DNA of 64,000 nucleotides from Clostridia bacterium. GTDB lineage: Bacteria > Bacillota > Clostridia > Christensenellales > Aristaeellaceae. This document shows, piece by piece, positions 52,334-61,630 of the stretch. The notes beneath the pieces were generated by a model. It was not told the origin of the DNA. It saw only the letters and a list, made by a program, of their open reading frames with translations, and did no database searches. The position numbers and the translations under genes are program-made. Position 1 is the first letter of the stretch. Each line of letters opens with the position of its first letter. The DNA lies in NCBI GenBank assembly GCA_017936375.1, contig JAGBFR010000037.1, forward strand, positions 41,354-105,353, read 5' to 3'.

Positions 52334-53326
52334 TCAGCGGGCGAGGATCGCTTCGATCGCGGCGAGCTCTTCGGCGGTGAAGGGCGCGGCGTCGAGCGCC
52401 TTGACGTTCTCGATGATCTGCTCGGGACGGCTCGCGCCGATGAGCGCGGAGGTGACGACCGGATCGCGCAGCACCCACGCGAGGGCCATCTGCGAGAGCT
52501 CCTGGCCGCGCTGCTTGGCGATCTCGTTGAGCGCGCTGACCTTGGCGATCTTCTCCGCCGTGATGGCGTCGGGCTTGAGATAGCGCGGGTCGTGCGCCGC
52601 ACGGGAATCGGCCGGGATGCCGTTGAGGTAGCGCTTGGTCAGCAGGCCGTTCTGCAGCGGGGCGAAGCAGATGCAGCCCACGCCCTCCTCGCGCAGCACG
52701 TCGGTCAGGCCGTTCTCAATCCATCGGTCGAACATGGAGTAGTTCGGCTGGTGGATGAGCATCGGCGTGCCCATCTCGCGCAGGGTCTTGATGGCGACGG
52801 CCGCCTGCTCCGGACGGTAATTGGAGATGCCGACGTAGAGCGCCTTGCCGCTGCGGACGATCTGATCCAGCGCGCCCATCGTCTCCTCGATCGGGGTATC
52901 CGGGTCGGGACGATGATGGTAGAAGATATCCACGTAGTCAAGATTCATGCGCTTGAGGCTCTGATCGAGGCTGGCGATCAGGTACTTGCGGCTGCCGTGG
53001 TCGCCGTAGGGGCCCTTCCACATGTCGTAGCCGGCCTTGGAGGAGATGATCAGCTCATCGCGATGGGGCTTCCAGTCGCGCAGCATGTGCACGCCGAAGT
53101 TGCGCTCCGCCTCGCCGTAGGGCGGGCCGTAGTTGTTCGCCAGGTCGAAGTGGGTGATGCCGTTGTCAAACGCGGTGCGCAGCAGGGACTGCTGAACGCC
53201 GAACGGGGTGATGTTGCCAAAGTTGTGCCACAGGCCGAGGGAGATCGCCGGCAGCATAACGCCGCTCTTGCCGCAGCGGCGGTAGGGCATGGAATCATAA
53301 CGGGTTTCGGCGGGAATGTAAGTCAT
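52334..53326 (-). CDS. aldo/keto reductase (YghZ/Kv-beta-like)
   Basis: 330 residues. Features are MPYRRCGKSGVMLPAISLGLW, catalytic Asp/Tyr in HFDLANNYGPPYGEAE, Lys in IISSKAGYDMWKGPYG and DYVDIFYHHRPDPDTP, with NADPH-binding ALIGASRPEQI near the end. This matches the YghZ/L-glyceraldehyde-3-phosphate reductase branch. It has its own promoter (-35 TTGAAC, -10 TATACT) with the regulon element. It likely reduces an aldehyde or ketose. Confidence 0.9.
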   Translation of the reverse strand: MTYIPAETRYDSMPYRRCGKSGVMLPAISLGLWHNFGNITPFGVQQSLLRTAFDNGITHFDLANNYGPPYGEAERNFGVHMLRDWKPHRDELIISSKAGYDMWKGPYGDHGSRKYLIASLDQSLKRMNLDYVDIFYHHRPDPDTPIEETMGALDQIVRSGKALYVGISNYRPEQAAVAIKTLREMGTPMLIHQPNYSMFDRWIENGLTDVLREEGVGCICFAPLQNGLLTKRYLNGIPADSRAAHDPRYLKPDAITAEKIAKVSALNEIAKQRGQELSQMALAWVLRDPVVTSALIGASRPEQIIENVKALDAAPFTAEELAAIEAILAR

Positions 53327-53365
53327 ATCGCGTCCTCCTGTCTATGAAGTAATATTGCTGTATCC

Positions 53366-53431
53366 AGTATAGTGAATGGGGGTCGGTTGTTCAAGCGTTA
53401 TTTTGCGTTTGTATCGCGCAGAATCGGCTAT
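53366..53431 (-). promoter_or_regulatory. GATTCTGC-regulon promoter, aldo/keto reductase
   Basis: Leftward: CGATTCTGC (53426-53418), 46 bp, then -10 TATACT (53371-53366) with -35 TTGAAC at 17 bp. The element overlaps the stop codon of the gene at 53,428. No clear second half-site is visible. Confidence 0.6.
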
Positions 53432-54807
53432 TTCAGGCCGCACAGCCCGTCGATCATGGCGTCCGTCTTTGCGCGGGAGACGAGGAAGCAGGCGCAGCCC
53501 TCCCGCACGACGAGGTCAAACTGATCGTCGTACCGGGCGAAGGCGATCTGCCAGCGCTGCCCGTCGGCAAATGTGTATTCCAGCCGGATGCGCGCCTCGC
53601 CGATCTCCTCGGGCTGCGGGACGTAGCGCTCGATGAGCAAGCCGATCATCTGCTGATACGCCGGGACAAAGACGTCGCGCGTGAGCGCCCTTCCGTCGAT
53701 CGTGTAGACGTCCGCCTCCGGGTCGGCGGTGAGGGTCAGGGTCTCCTCCGGCGTGGTGACGTCGATGCGCCGCGTCTTGCTGAGCATCACGAGGCCGGGC
53801 AGCTGCTCCGCCAGATAGGGCACGCTGACGTCGTTCAGAAAGGCAAGACAGGACTTGTCGATCGTGTAGACGTTCTCATCGCCGCTGATGCGCAGGGTGT
53901 ACGTCTCCCCCATCTGGCCGATGGTCAGCGTGGTCGTCTGCCTGTCGCGCAGGGTCAGCATGGCGATGGGCGCGTCAAGCCCCCAATCCGCATCGCTGCC
54001 GCCCACGGCGGCCACGGACGTCGGGCGGATTGTTTCAAGCGCCAGATACACCTCCGCCGCGCGCTCGGCATTCGCCGGATAACGGATGGGGCTGGTGAAC
54101 TGCACCCGGGTGTTGAAGGGATTCTCCTGTATGACGCGCTCGAGCGTGATCGTCTCCTCGCCGGGACGGGCGATGGAGGCGGAGAGGAGCGTATTGGCCG
54201 TGAAGCGCTCGCCCAGCTCCGGCAGCGCGTAGAGCGCCTGCCTGCCGCCCATCAGCGTGGCGGCCAGCGCATTGTTGACGACGTGAACGGCGTCGCCGCC
54301 CTCCGCCGCCGCGTACCAGCCCTCGCCCGTGGGCACGGGATCGCCGAGGATCAGGGTGAGCGGCGCGCCGCTTTCATAGGTATAGGCCGCCCGCAGCGCG
54401 TCGGCGTCGATGCCGTAGTCCGCCGGATCGCCATGCAGCGTCTGGCGGGAGATGATGGAGGCGCCGCTCTGCAGCAGTTCGCGCGCCGCGCTCTGATTGA
54501 GCGGGGTGTCCTCGTCCGCGAGGCAAATCGCGCCCTCCCGCGCCTGCAGGGTGAATGCCTCTCCCCCGCCGGTCAGCGTCAGCGCGGTCACCGCGCCCGC
54601 ACCCTGCGGCGCGAGCTGCGAGAAGGCGCGTGCAGAGGCGTTCTCCGCATGGGGCGCGTCCGCATCGCCGGGCAGGAAGGCATACGCCGCGCAGACGAGA
54701 AAGAAGGCGAGGCTGGCCATCAGCGCCGCCGCGCTCAGCGGGAGACGGCGCTTTGCAGGCCGCCTGAGCGCTGCGGCAGGCTCAAGCATATCATGGACGC
54801 TGCTCAC
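53428..54807 (-). CDS. DUF4340 protein of a Gld-like ABC operon
   Basis: 459 residues from GTG at 54807 overlapping the previous stop (GTGA), GGAGGCG upstream. One N-terminal membrane helix (about 24-46) precedes a large extracytoplasmic part made of repeated DUF4340 units with LTL-x-D/G patterns. DUF4340 proteins typically follow a GldG-like subunit, as here. No enzymatic motif is seen. It is probably a membrane-anchored partner of the ABC complex. Confidence 0.82.
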   Translation of the reverse strand: MSSVHDMLEPAAALRRPAKRRLPLSAAALMASLAFFLVCAAYAFLPGDADAPHAENASARAFSQLAPQGAGAVTALTLTGGGEAFTLQAREGAICLADEDTPLNQSAARELLQSGASIISRQTLHGDPADYGIDADALRAAYTYESGAPLTLILGDPVPTGEGWYAAAEGGDAVHVVNNALAATLMGGRQALYALPELGERFTANTLLSASIARPGEETITLERVIQENPFNTRVQFTSPIRYPANAERAAEVYLALETIRPTSVAAVGGSDADWGLDAPIAMLTLRDRQTTTLTIGQMGETYTLRISGDENVYTIDKSCLAFLNDVSVPYLAEQLPGLVMLSKTRRIDVTTPEETLTLTADPEADVYTIDGRALTRDVFVPAYQQMIGLLIERYVPQPEEIGEARIRLEYTFADGQRWQIAFARYDDQFDLVVREGCACFLVSRAKTDAMIDGLCGLK

Positions 54808-56228
54808 TTCTTTCGCCTCCTCATCAGCACGAATATACCGGCAGCCGCTGCGGCGAGCGGCAGCATCAGCGTCATAAGCAGCGCCTGCAGGCTCTCCTGA
54901 CGGGAGAGCGCGGGCATGGAGGTATCCGTCAGCGAGCGGACGGGGATCACCGTCTCCGCCTCCCGCTGCGCAAGATAGCGGATGACGCTCATGCTCATGT
55001 CCAGATTATAGGTGGAGGAGAGCAGGCTGTTGTCAAGCAGCGTGTACAAGCTGCCCATCAGCACCGCGCACATCTCCCTCCCCGTCTCCTCGTCCACATG
55101 ACTGACCATCACGGCCAGCTGCTGCGTGCCGGTGGGCATATCCGCCGTACGGGCCATGGAGGGGCTGTCGATCGGGCAGATATACGCCTTGTCGGAGGTG
55201 GTCAGCAGCGCCTCATAGCTGTAGCCGGAGAGGGGGATTTCCGGCCCGGTCACGGCGCGCGCGCCGGGAATGATCACCCGCTGTCCGCTGCTCATGCCGG
55301 AGAGCGCCGGGCTCCCCTCGGCGAGGCCGGGCATCAGGTAGAGCGGCGAATTCATCCACCAGCCGCTCATCCGCTCGTCCTCCACGACGATGCCGGGCGC
55401 AAACTCCAGCGAAAAGCGCCGCGCGACGCCCGCCGTGTTGGGCATGGCGGACAGATCGAGGCTGGCGTCCAGCGCCAGCAGCAGCCTGCCGCCCGCGTCG
55501 AGGAGTCGATGGAGGATCTCCGCCTCCTCCTGCGCCAGATCGCGCGCCGGGGAGAGCATCAGCAGGATATCGCCCTCCTCCGGCTGCGTCTGCCCGGCGA
55601 GCGCGAGCTCGCCGACGGTGAAATTCTCGCTCTCAAGCCTCGCCGTCAGCTGGCTGCAGGCAGCCATGCCCGCCTCGCCGTGGCCGGTGAGGAAAAAGAC
55701 GCGCTTCTCCTCACCGCCTGTGACGGCGCGGATGGCCTCGGTGATCTTCTGCTCCGCCAGAAAGCCGGTCAGCGCATAGCTGCCCTCGGCGGTCATTCGG
55801 TAGGTATACAGGCTCTGCGGGTCGATGACCACATGGCGGGACTCGTCCGCATTGGCGACGATGACGGAGCCCTCCGCGATGCTCCTGCCCGACTGTGCGA
55901 AGCCGCGGATGCGCCCCGGCTCGGCGACCGGGTCGATGGTATTCACCATGACGGGACCGAGGCGTGCATAGCTGCCCGCGATGGTGGCGAGCATCTGGCG
56001 CAGGCTCGTCTCCGTCTCCGCGCGGAAGACGGTGTAAAGGTGCACCGGCTCGGCAAGCTGACCGAGGGTGTCAAGCGTGCCCTCACTCAGCTCGGTCAGC
56101 GCGTCCGGCGTCAGATCCCAGACGACGTCCGCCCTGCGCTCGAGCAGGTACAGCCCGCCGCAGACCAGCAGCGCGCACAGCGCGATGCAGAGCCCGCGCC
56201 AGAGCGGCGTCAAGCGTAGCTGTCTCAT
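54804..56228 (-). CDS. GldG-like ABC accessory protein
   Basis: 474 residues from ATG at 56228, directly after the permease stop. A membrane helix lies near 13-30 and another close to the C-terminus (LMTLMLPLAAAAAGIFVLMRRR). The intervening extracytoplasmic domain (DUF of the GldG/Mot-like group) includes VFFLTGHGEAGM and LLMLSPARDLAQEE. In Bacteroidetes GldG works with GldA and GldF in gliding; in Firmicutes the function of such operons is unknown. Confidence 0.83.
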   Translation of the reverse strand: MRQLRLTPLWRGLCIALCALLVCGGLYLLERRADVVWDLTPDALTELSEGTLDTLGQLAEPVHLYTVFRAETETSLRQMLATIAGSYARLGPVMVNTIDPVAEPGRIRGFAQSGRSIAEGSVIVANADESRHVVIDPQSLYTYRMTAEGSYALTGFLAEQKITEAIRAVTGGEEKRVFFLTGHGEAGMAACSQLTARLESENFTVGELALAGQTQPEEGDILLMLSPARDLAQEEAEILHRLLDAGGRLLLALDASLDLSAMPNTAGVARRFSLEFAPGIVVEDERMSGWWMNSPLYLMPGLAEGSPALSGMSSGQRVIIPGARAVTGPEIPLSGYSYEALLTTSDKAYICPIDSPSMARTADMPTGTQQLAVMVSHVDEETGREMCAVLMGSLYTLLDNSLLSSTYNLDMSMSVIRYLAQREAETVIPVRSLTDTSMPALSRQESLQALLMTLMLPLAAAAAGIFVLMRRRKK

Positions 56229-56229
56229 A

Positions 56230-56949
56230 TCAGCGCCTCCTCTGCCTGCGCTGCGCCAGCACGAGACCCGCGCAGAGCAAGACTGCCGTGGTGAATGCGA
56301 TGAAGTAGCCGACGTCCGTCGGGCGGATGACGCCGCCAGCGATCTGCGCATAGCGCTGATTGAGCGCGATGGCGCTGAGCAGCTGCGGCAGGAACGGCAG
56401 ATACGGCGAGGCCGCCGACGCAGAGGCCATCTCCGCCAGCTGCAGCAGCATATTGACCGCCAGCGTGAGGACGGCGGCGGTGATCTGGTTTTCCGTCAAT
56501 GCGCTCATGAGCACGCCCACGGAGATCGTCGCCGCGCCAAGCAGCATGAACGCCAGATAATGCGCCGCCACAGCGCCCGCATGCAGCGGGACGCGCAGCG
56601 CGAGGATGACAAGATACAGCGCCGTGCCGGCCAGCGAAGCCGCCAGCACGCCGAGCGCCGCGACGAACTTGCCCGCGACGACGGCGGAAAGCGGCGTGGG
56701 GCTTGAAATATAGAGCAGATCGGTCTTCTGCCGGCGCTCCTCGCTGAACAGGCGCATGGTCAGAAGCGGCGAGATGAGCATGAACAGGTAGCTCAGATTG
56801 CCAAAGAGCGCGCTCAGATCCGCCGAGGCGGCGAGCACATTGTACAGGAAGAAGAACGCCGCGCCCAGCAGCCAGAAGATGGCGATGAACACATACCCGA
56901 CCGGGGTGCAGAAATAGGCGCGCCATTCGCGCTTGATGATCCCGAGCAT
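56230..56949 (-). CDS. ABC-2 type permease (GldF-like)
   Basis: 239 residues with six predicted helices, opening MLGIIKREWRAYFCTPVGYVFI, the typical start of GldF/NosY-type permeases. The SEERRQKTDLLYISSPTP segment is the characteristic cytoplasmic loop. It starts 3 nt after the ATPase gene. Confidence 0.88.
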   Translation of the reverse strand: MLGIIKREWRAYFCTPVGYVFIAIFWLLGAAFFFLYNVLAASADLSALFGNLSYLFMLISPLLTMRLFSEERRQKTDLLYISSPTPLSAVVAGKFVAALGVLAASLAGTALYLVILALRVPLHAGAVAAHYLAFMLLGAATISVGVLMSALTENQITAAVLTLAVNMLLQLAEMASASAASPYLPFLPQLLSAIALNQRYAQIAGGVIRPTDVGYFIAFTTAVLLCAGLVLAQRRQRRR

Positions 56950-56952
56950 GCG

Positions 56953-57882
56953 TCAGCCTCCTTCCTGCATGAGCTTCATGAAGAGTTCCTCCAGCTCCGC
57001 CTCCATCGGGCAGAGCATGCGCAGCTGCGCGCCCGCGGCGAGGAGCGCCTGCGGAATCTGCCCGGCGACGTCCTGCTGCGCGCAGACGAGCAGGTCCTCC
57101 CAGCCGCTTTCGCGGGCGGGGAGCGGTGTCACCCCGGAGACGCCCTCCAGCGCGGCAAGCGATTCACAGACGCGCTCTCCCCTCGCGCGCACGCGGACGC
57201 GGTATTCGCCCGTCCTGTGCTGCGCGGCGATCTCCTGCAGCGTGCCGCAGGCGGCCATTTCACCCCGGCGCAGGATGATCAGCGAGGAGCAGACGTCCTC
57301 GATCTCCGAGAGGATATGGCTGGAAAGGATGACGGCATGATCGCGCCCCAGCTCGCGGATGAGGCTGCGGATGGAGACGATCTGCTCCGGGTCAAGGCCG
57401 GAGGTCGGCTCATCCAGCACGATCAGCGAGGGATTGCCGATGAGCGCCTGCGCCAGCCCGACGCGCTGCTTATAGCCCTTGGACAGGCTGCGCGTGGGCA
57501 TGTTCATGCGGTCGGCGACGTCCGTCATCTCGCACAGGGCGCGGATATGCGCCGCGCGCTTGTTCCGGCGGATGCGCCGCAGGCCGCAGACGTACTCCAG
57601 CTGCTCGCGCACGGTGAGCTCCGGATACAGCGGCGGCGTCTCGGGCATGAAGCCCACCTCGCTCAGATAGGCGCCGCCGAGCCGGCGGACGTCCTCCCCA
57701 TCCCACAGGATGCGGCCGGAGGTCGGGGCGAGGTACCCGGCGATGATATTCATCGCGGTGGATTTGCCGGCGCCGTTTGTGCCGAGCAGGCCGACAATCT
57801 GACCCTTCTCCACCGAGCAGGTAAGCCCCCTGAGCGCCTGATGGCGGTGATATGCCTTTGTGATTCCTTCGAGCCGGAGCAT
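56953..57882 (-). CDS. ABC transporter ATPase (GldA/CcmA-like)
   Basis: 309 residues. Walker A is GTNGAGKST, signature LSKGYKQR (variant), Walker B LIVLDEPTSGLD and H-loop SSHIL. A C-terminal extension of about 90 residues follows. It is the first gene of the four-gene operon ATPase-permease-GldG-DUF4340. Confidence 0.9.
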   Translation of the reverse strand: MLRLEGITKAYHRHQALRGLTCSVEKGQIVGLLGTNGAGKSTAMNIIAGYLAPTSGRILWDGEDVRRLGGAYLSEVGFMPETPPLYPELTVREQLEYVCGLRRIRRNKRAAHIRALCEMTDVADRMNMPTRSLSKGYKQRVGLAQALIGNPSLIVLDEPTSGLDPEQIVSIRSLIRELGRDHAVILSSHILSEIEDVCSSLIILRRGEMAACGTLQEIAAQHRTGEYRVRVRARGERVCESLAALEGVSGVTPLPARESGWEDLLVCAQQDVAGQIPQALLAAGAQLRMLCPMEAELEELFMKLMQEGG

Positions 57883-57928
57883 GGCGTCCAGTCCTTTCCT
57901 GCATACTTGTCTGCGTCAAATAAAGACC

Positions 57929-57960
57929 AAAAGCCGGCCGCGCTTGCGCGCGGCTCGGCC
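57929..57960 (-). terminator. Terminator after importer system 3
   Basis: On the minus strand GCCGAGCCGCGC pairs with GCGCGGCCGGC (one bulged A) around GCAA, followed by TTTTGG. It separates importer system 3 from the Gld-like operon. Confidence 0.7.
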
Positions 57961-58000
57961 GTTATGGGGCTGTATGAAGAATAACAGCCGGGGGATTCAA

Positions 58001-59539
58001 TTACTCGGCGCCGACGAAGTTGTTGTACTGCTCCGTCCAGACAGCGCTGCGGATCTGGCCGTCGATCTCCCACGCGGTCTCGACAGTCTCATACCACTGC
58101 TCCTCGGTCAGCTCGCCGACCAGAGCCTTCTCCATGGCTTCCTTGATGAGGGTGGTGGCGTCGTCGGTGAGGAACTCGGCGTCAGTGCCGTTCAGATCGT
58201 ACGGGACATAGTAGTCAAACGGCGGGATCGCCTTGATGCCGGCGTCGATCTGGTTGCGCATCTCCCACGCGGTGTAGGCGCGCCAGGTGGAGTTCTCCTT
58301 GGTGATCAGCGGTTCCGGATACTTGTTGTAGTCATACCACTCAAGCAGCTGGTACTCGAGCATGTAGCGGTCGGTCGCGCCTTCCGGCTGGGTGAAGAAC
58401 TCGCCGTCCTCGGTCAGGACCCAGTGATTATCCTGGATGCCGTAGGTGGCCAGCATGTAGTTCTCCTCGGACTCGAAGATCCAGTTGATGAGCTTGAGGG
58501 CCCACTGCGGATCCTTGGAGGTGGCGGAGAGAGCAACCTCAGCCATGTAGATCGGGTTGCCGCCCCAGGCGTTCACGCCGGACGGAGCGTCGGTGAAGTT
58601 CGGGATCGCGGCCCAGGCGCAGGTGCTGTCCGGATTGGCGGCGACGAGGCGCTCGGTGCCCTGCAGGCCCATGTTGTACCAGCCGGAGCACATGCCGATG
58701 CGGTCGGTGGCGCCCATGTCGTTGGCGGTCTCGTTGGTCATGGTCAGGTAATCCTGATTGATGTAGCCCTTCTGATACCACTCGGCAGCCTTGCTCACCA
58801 GAGCCCAGGCGTTCTTGTGCATGTACCACGGCTTAATGGTGCCGTCCTCGTCGAGGAAGCGGTCGACGTCGTTGCAGTCGCCCTTGGTGCCCAGGTAGTA
58901 GACATGCAGCGGGCCGGAGAACAGGCTCTGGAAGTACGGGATGTAGCCATACTCGTCGTTCGGGTCGCCGTTGCCGTTCACATCCTGCGTCTTGACGCCC
59001 TCAAAGTAGGCCTCAAGCTCGGCGAGGGTGGTGGGCATTTCCATACCCAGCTTCTCCAGCCAGTCCGTACGGATGGACGGGATGCCGCCGGCGGTGAAGG
59101 TCTCGTGACGCGGCAGCGCCCAGACATTGCCCTGCGCGTCAAGACACGGCACCCAGGCCTCTTCCGGAATCATGGCCATGACGTCCGGCAGATAGGTATT
59201 GAGCATCTCCTCGGTGTAGGGCTGGATCGCGCCGTTGGACGCGTAATTCGCCCAGACGCCGCCGCCCGCGGTGAGGTTGATCGTGTCGAACGGCTCGGAG
59301 CCGGCGATCATGACGTTCACCTTCTCATGCCAGGTGTTTTCCGCCACGACGATGACCTCGAAGTCGATGCCGGACTTCTCTTCGATCAAAGCCTGGATCT
59401 TGTCGTTTTCGGTCTTGTTCTCTTTGTTCGAGTTGGAGCGGATCACGAAGCGTGCGGGCTCAGTCTGCTCGGCAAAAGCCACAGCAGTCAGGCTCAGCAG
59501 CATCGCGGCAGCGAGGAACAGAGCGACCAGTTTCTTCAT
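58001..59539 (-). CDS. extracellular solute-binding protein (system 3)
   Basis: 512 residues, LplA-type. The signal peptide MKKLVALFLAAAMLLSLTAVAFA ends in an Ala-Phe-Ala site and contains no cysteine, so it is not lipidated. A calcium loop DVNGNGDPNDE lies near 195. It is last in the operon LplB-YtcP-binding protein, with a hairpin (59565-59580) and AAGGAGG before the gene. Substrate unknown. Confidence 0.9.
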   Translation of the reverse strand: MKKLVALFLAAAMLLSLTAVAFAEQTEPARFVIRSNSNKENKTENDKIQALIEEKSGIDFEVIVVAENTWHEKVNVMIAGSEPFDTINLTAGGGVWANYASNGAIQPYTEEMLNTYLPDVMAMIPEEAWVPCLDAQGNVWALPRHETFTAGGIPSIRTDWLEKLGMEMPTTLAELEAYFEGVKTQDVNGNGDPNDEYGYIPYFQSLFSGPLHVYYLGTKGDCNDVDRFLDEDGTIKPWYMHKNAWALVSKAAEWYQKGYINQDYLTMTNETANDMGATDRIGMCSGWYNMGLQGTERLVAANPDSTCAWAAIPNFTDAPSGVNAWGGNPIYMAEVALSATSKDPQWALKLINWIFESEENYMLATYGIQDNHWVLTEDGEFFTQPEGATDRYMLEYQLLEWYDYNKYPEPLITKENSTWRAYTAWEMRNQIDAGIKAIPPFDYYVPYDLNGTDAEFLTDDATTLIKEAMEKALVGELTEEQWYETVETAWEIDGQIRSAVWTEQYNNFVGAE

Positions 59540-59564
59540 AGAGATGACCTCCTTGATCTATTTT

Positions 59565-59580
59565 CAGGGCACCTGCCCTG
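59565..59580 (-). other. Hairpin between permease and binding-protein genes (system 3)
   Basis: CAGGGCA-CC-TGCCCTG, a perfect short stem, sits just before the binding-protein ribosome site, the same position as the hairpins in the other two importer operons. Confidence 0.4.
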
Positions 59581-59596
59581 GGATGCGGATGGATGA

Positions 59597-60478
59597 TCAG
59601 CCCTTCACAGAGCCGACGAGCATGCCCTTGACGAAGTACTTCTGCAGGAAGGGATACACGCAGAGGATGGGCACGGTGGCGATGACGATGGTCGCCATGC
59701 GCACGGTCTCCGCCGGCGGGATGAAGTCCATGGCGGAGCCGACAACGGTGATATCGGTGACGGTGGCCGAGTCGATCAGCTGGCGCAGCGTGTACTGCAT
59801 GGTCCACATTTCCTTCTTGTTCATGTAGAGCATGGAGTCAAACCACATGTTCCAGTGATAGACGGCGTAGAAGAGCGTGATCGTCGCCAGAGACGCGGCG
59901 GACAGCGGCAGATAGATGCTGAAGAAGATCCGCAGGTCGTTTGCGCCGTCGAGCTTCGCGGATTCCTCGAGGGAATCGGGAATCTGCGTAAAGAAGTTGC
60001 GCAGGACGATCATGTTGAACGGATTGACCAGACAGGGCAGAATGTACACCCAGAAGTTATTGAGCAGGCCCAGCGACTTATTGAGCAGGAAGCTCGGGAT
60101 GAGACCGCCGGAGAACCACATGGTGAAGACGATCATCGCCGTGAGCGGCTTGCGCAGCGGATAGTAATTCTTGGACAGCGGATAGGCAAGCAGCGTGGTG
60201 AACACGAGGTTGAGCGACGTGCCGATCAGCGTGCGCATGATCGTGGTGATGTAGGAATTGACGATGTTGGAGCCGGAGGAGAGAATGAAGCTGTAGCCGG
60301 ACCAGTCCAGCGTGGAGGGAATCAGGCGCAGCGGGTGCAGCGCGCGTTCGATCTCCGGCGTGACGGAGCGGCCGACAACAAAGAGAACCGGATAGATCAT
60401 CATCGCGCAGATGAGCACCATGATGATGTTGTTGATGATGCTGAAGATCTTTTCGCCTTTCGTCAGCGTGCCGTGCAT
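59597..60478 (-). CDS. ABC importer permease, YtcP-type (system 3)
   Basis: 293 residues with six helices, EAA loop LEESAKLDGANDLRIFFSIYLPL and ending VKGMLVGSVKG. It pairs with the LplB-type permease 15 nt upstream. Confidence 0.9.
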   Translation of the reverse strand: MHGTLTKGEKIFSIINNIIMVLICAMMIYPVLFVVGRSVTPEIERALHPLRLIPSTLDWSGYSFILSSGSNIVNSYITTIMRTLIGTSLNLVFTTLLAYPLSKNYYPLRKPLTAMIVFTMWFSGGLIPSFLLNKSLGLLNNFWVYILPCLVNPFNMIVLRNFFTQIPDSLEESAKLDGANDLRIFFSIYLPLSAASLATITLFYAVYHWNMWFDSMLYMNKKEMWTMQYTLRQLIDSATVTDITVVGSAMDFIPPAETVRMATIVIATVPILCVYPFLQKYFVKGMLVGSVKG

Positions 60479-60493
60479 ATGCCTCCCCCTTTC

Positions 60494-61459
60494 TCAGAAC
60501 AGGCCCTGCGCGCCCAGCTTGCGGCTTGCCCTGTTGGTGAGCAGGATCATCGCCAGCGCGAGCACAGACTTGACCAGACCGACGGCAGCAGAGTAAGAGA
60601 ACTTCGACTGCTGGATGCCGTTTCGGTAGACATAGGTTTCAAACACGTCGGCAACCTCGTAGACGGACGGGCTGTAGAGGTTGAAGATCTGGTCGAAGTT
60701 GTCGTCGAACATCTTGCCGATCTGCAGGATCAGCATGATGGCGATGATCTCCGACAGGGCGGGAAGGGTGATGTGGATGATCTGCTGGAAGCGGTTGGCG
60801 CCGTCCACGCGCGCCGCCTCGTACTGCTCCTGGTCGATGCTGGTGATCGCCGCCAGATAGACGATGGAGCCGTAGCCGATGTTCTTCCAGATCTCGGAGA
60901 TGATGAGGATCGGCCGGAACCACTGCTTGGACGTGAGGAAGTAGATCGGCTGCCCGCCGGACATCTTGATGACGGTGTTGATCGCGCCGTTATCCGGGGA
61001 GAGCATGGTATTGAGCAGGCCCGCCACGACGACCCAGCTGAGGAAGTAGGGCATGTAGGTGATGGTCTGCACCGTTCGCTTGAACCAGTTCTGCCGGATT
61101 TCGTTGATCATCAGCGCCAGCAGGATGGGCGCCGGGAAGCTGAAGAGCAGGCGCAGCAGGCTCAGATAGATGGTGTTTTTGAAGACGCGTTCACAATACA
61201 GCGATTTGAAGAAGATTTCGAAATTCTTCAGGCCGATCCACGGCGCGCTCATGATCGCGCTGAATCCGCCGGCCGCGCCCTTGTAATTCTTGAAGGCGAT
61301 GATGATGCCGTACATGGGCACATACTTAAAAAGCAGGAAAAACAGCATGCCGGGAAGAACCATCAGATGCAGATAACGATACTCCACCAGTACGCGCACA
61401 ATCGGGTTCCTGCGCTGCTGTCTGAGCGACGGCTGTGCCGCTCCAGAAGGTTTTTTCAT
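60494..61459 (-). CDS. ABC importer permease, LplB-type (system 3)
   Basis: 321 residues from ATG at 61459, with AGTGAGG about nine bases upstream; an ATG at 61489 is possible but lacks a ribosome site. Family opening FKYVPMYGIIIAFKNY and EAA loop QYEAARVDGANRFQQIIHITL are seen. It is first in the operon and is driven by a GATTCTGC-regulon promoter. Confidence 0.9.
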   Translation of the reverse strand: MKKPSGAAQPSLRQQRRNPIVRVLVEYRYLHLMVLPGMLFFLLFKYVPMYGIIIAFKNYKGAAGGFSAIMSAPWIGLKNFEIFFKSLYCERVFKNTIYLSLLRLLFSFPAPILLALMINEIRQNWFKRTVQTITYMPYFLSWVVVAGLLNTMLSPDNGAINTVIKMSGGQPIYFLTSKQWFRPILIISEIWKNIGYGSIVYLAAITSIDQEQYEAARVDGANRFQQIIHITLPALSEIIAIMLILQIGKMFDDNFDQIFNLYSPSVYEVADVFETYVYRNGIQQSKFSYSAAVGLVKSVLALAMILLTNRASRKLGAQGLF

Positions 61460-61509
61460 CAATATCGCCTCACTTCCGTCGATTGGCATATGTGAATCTC
61501 AACAAATCC

Positions 61510-61574
61510 ATCTTACATGAGCCCTATCATGCAAAAAAGCAGAAAGTACGCAAAAAAGACGCAGAATCGATCAT
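61510..61574 (-). promoter_or_regulatory. GATTCTGC-regulon promoter, system 3 importer
   Basis: Leftward: CGATTCTGC (61569-61561), second half-site ACTTTCTGC 22 bp on, and -10 TAAGAT (61515-61510) 45 bp after the first element. The -35 position is TTTTTT. Confidence 0.65.
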
Positions 61575-61630
61575 CTTGGTTATTTATTCACGGACAGCCG
61601 GACCGCGCAAAAAACATGGTTTTTTGATTT

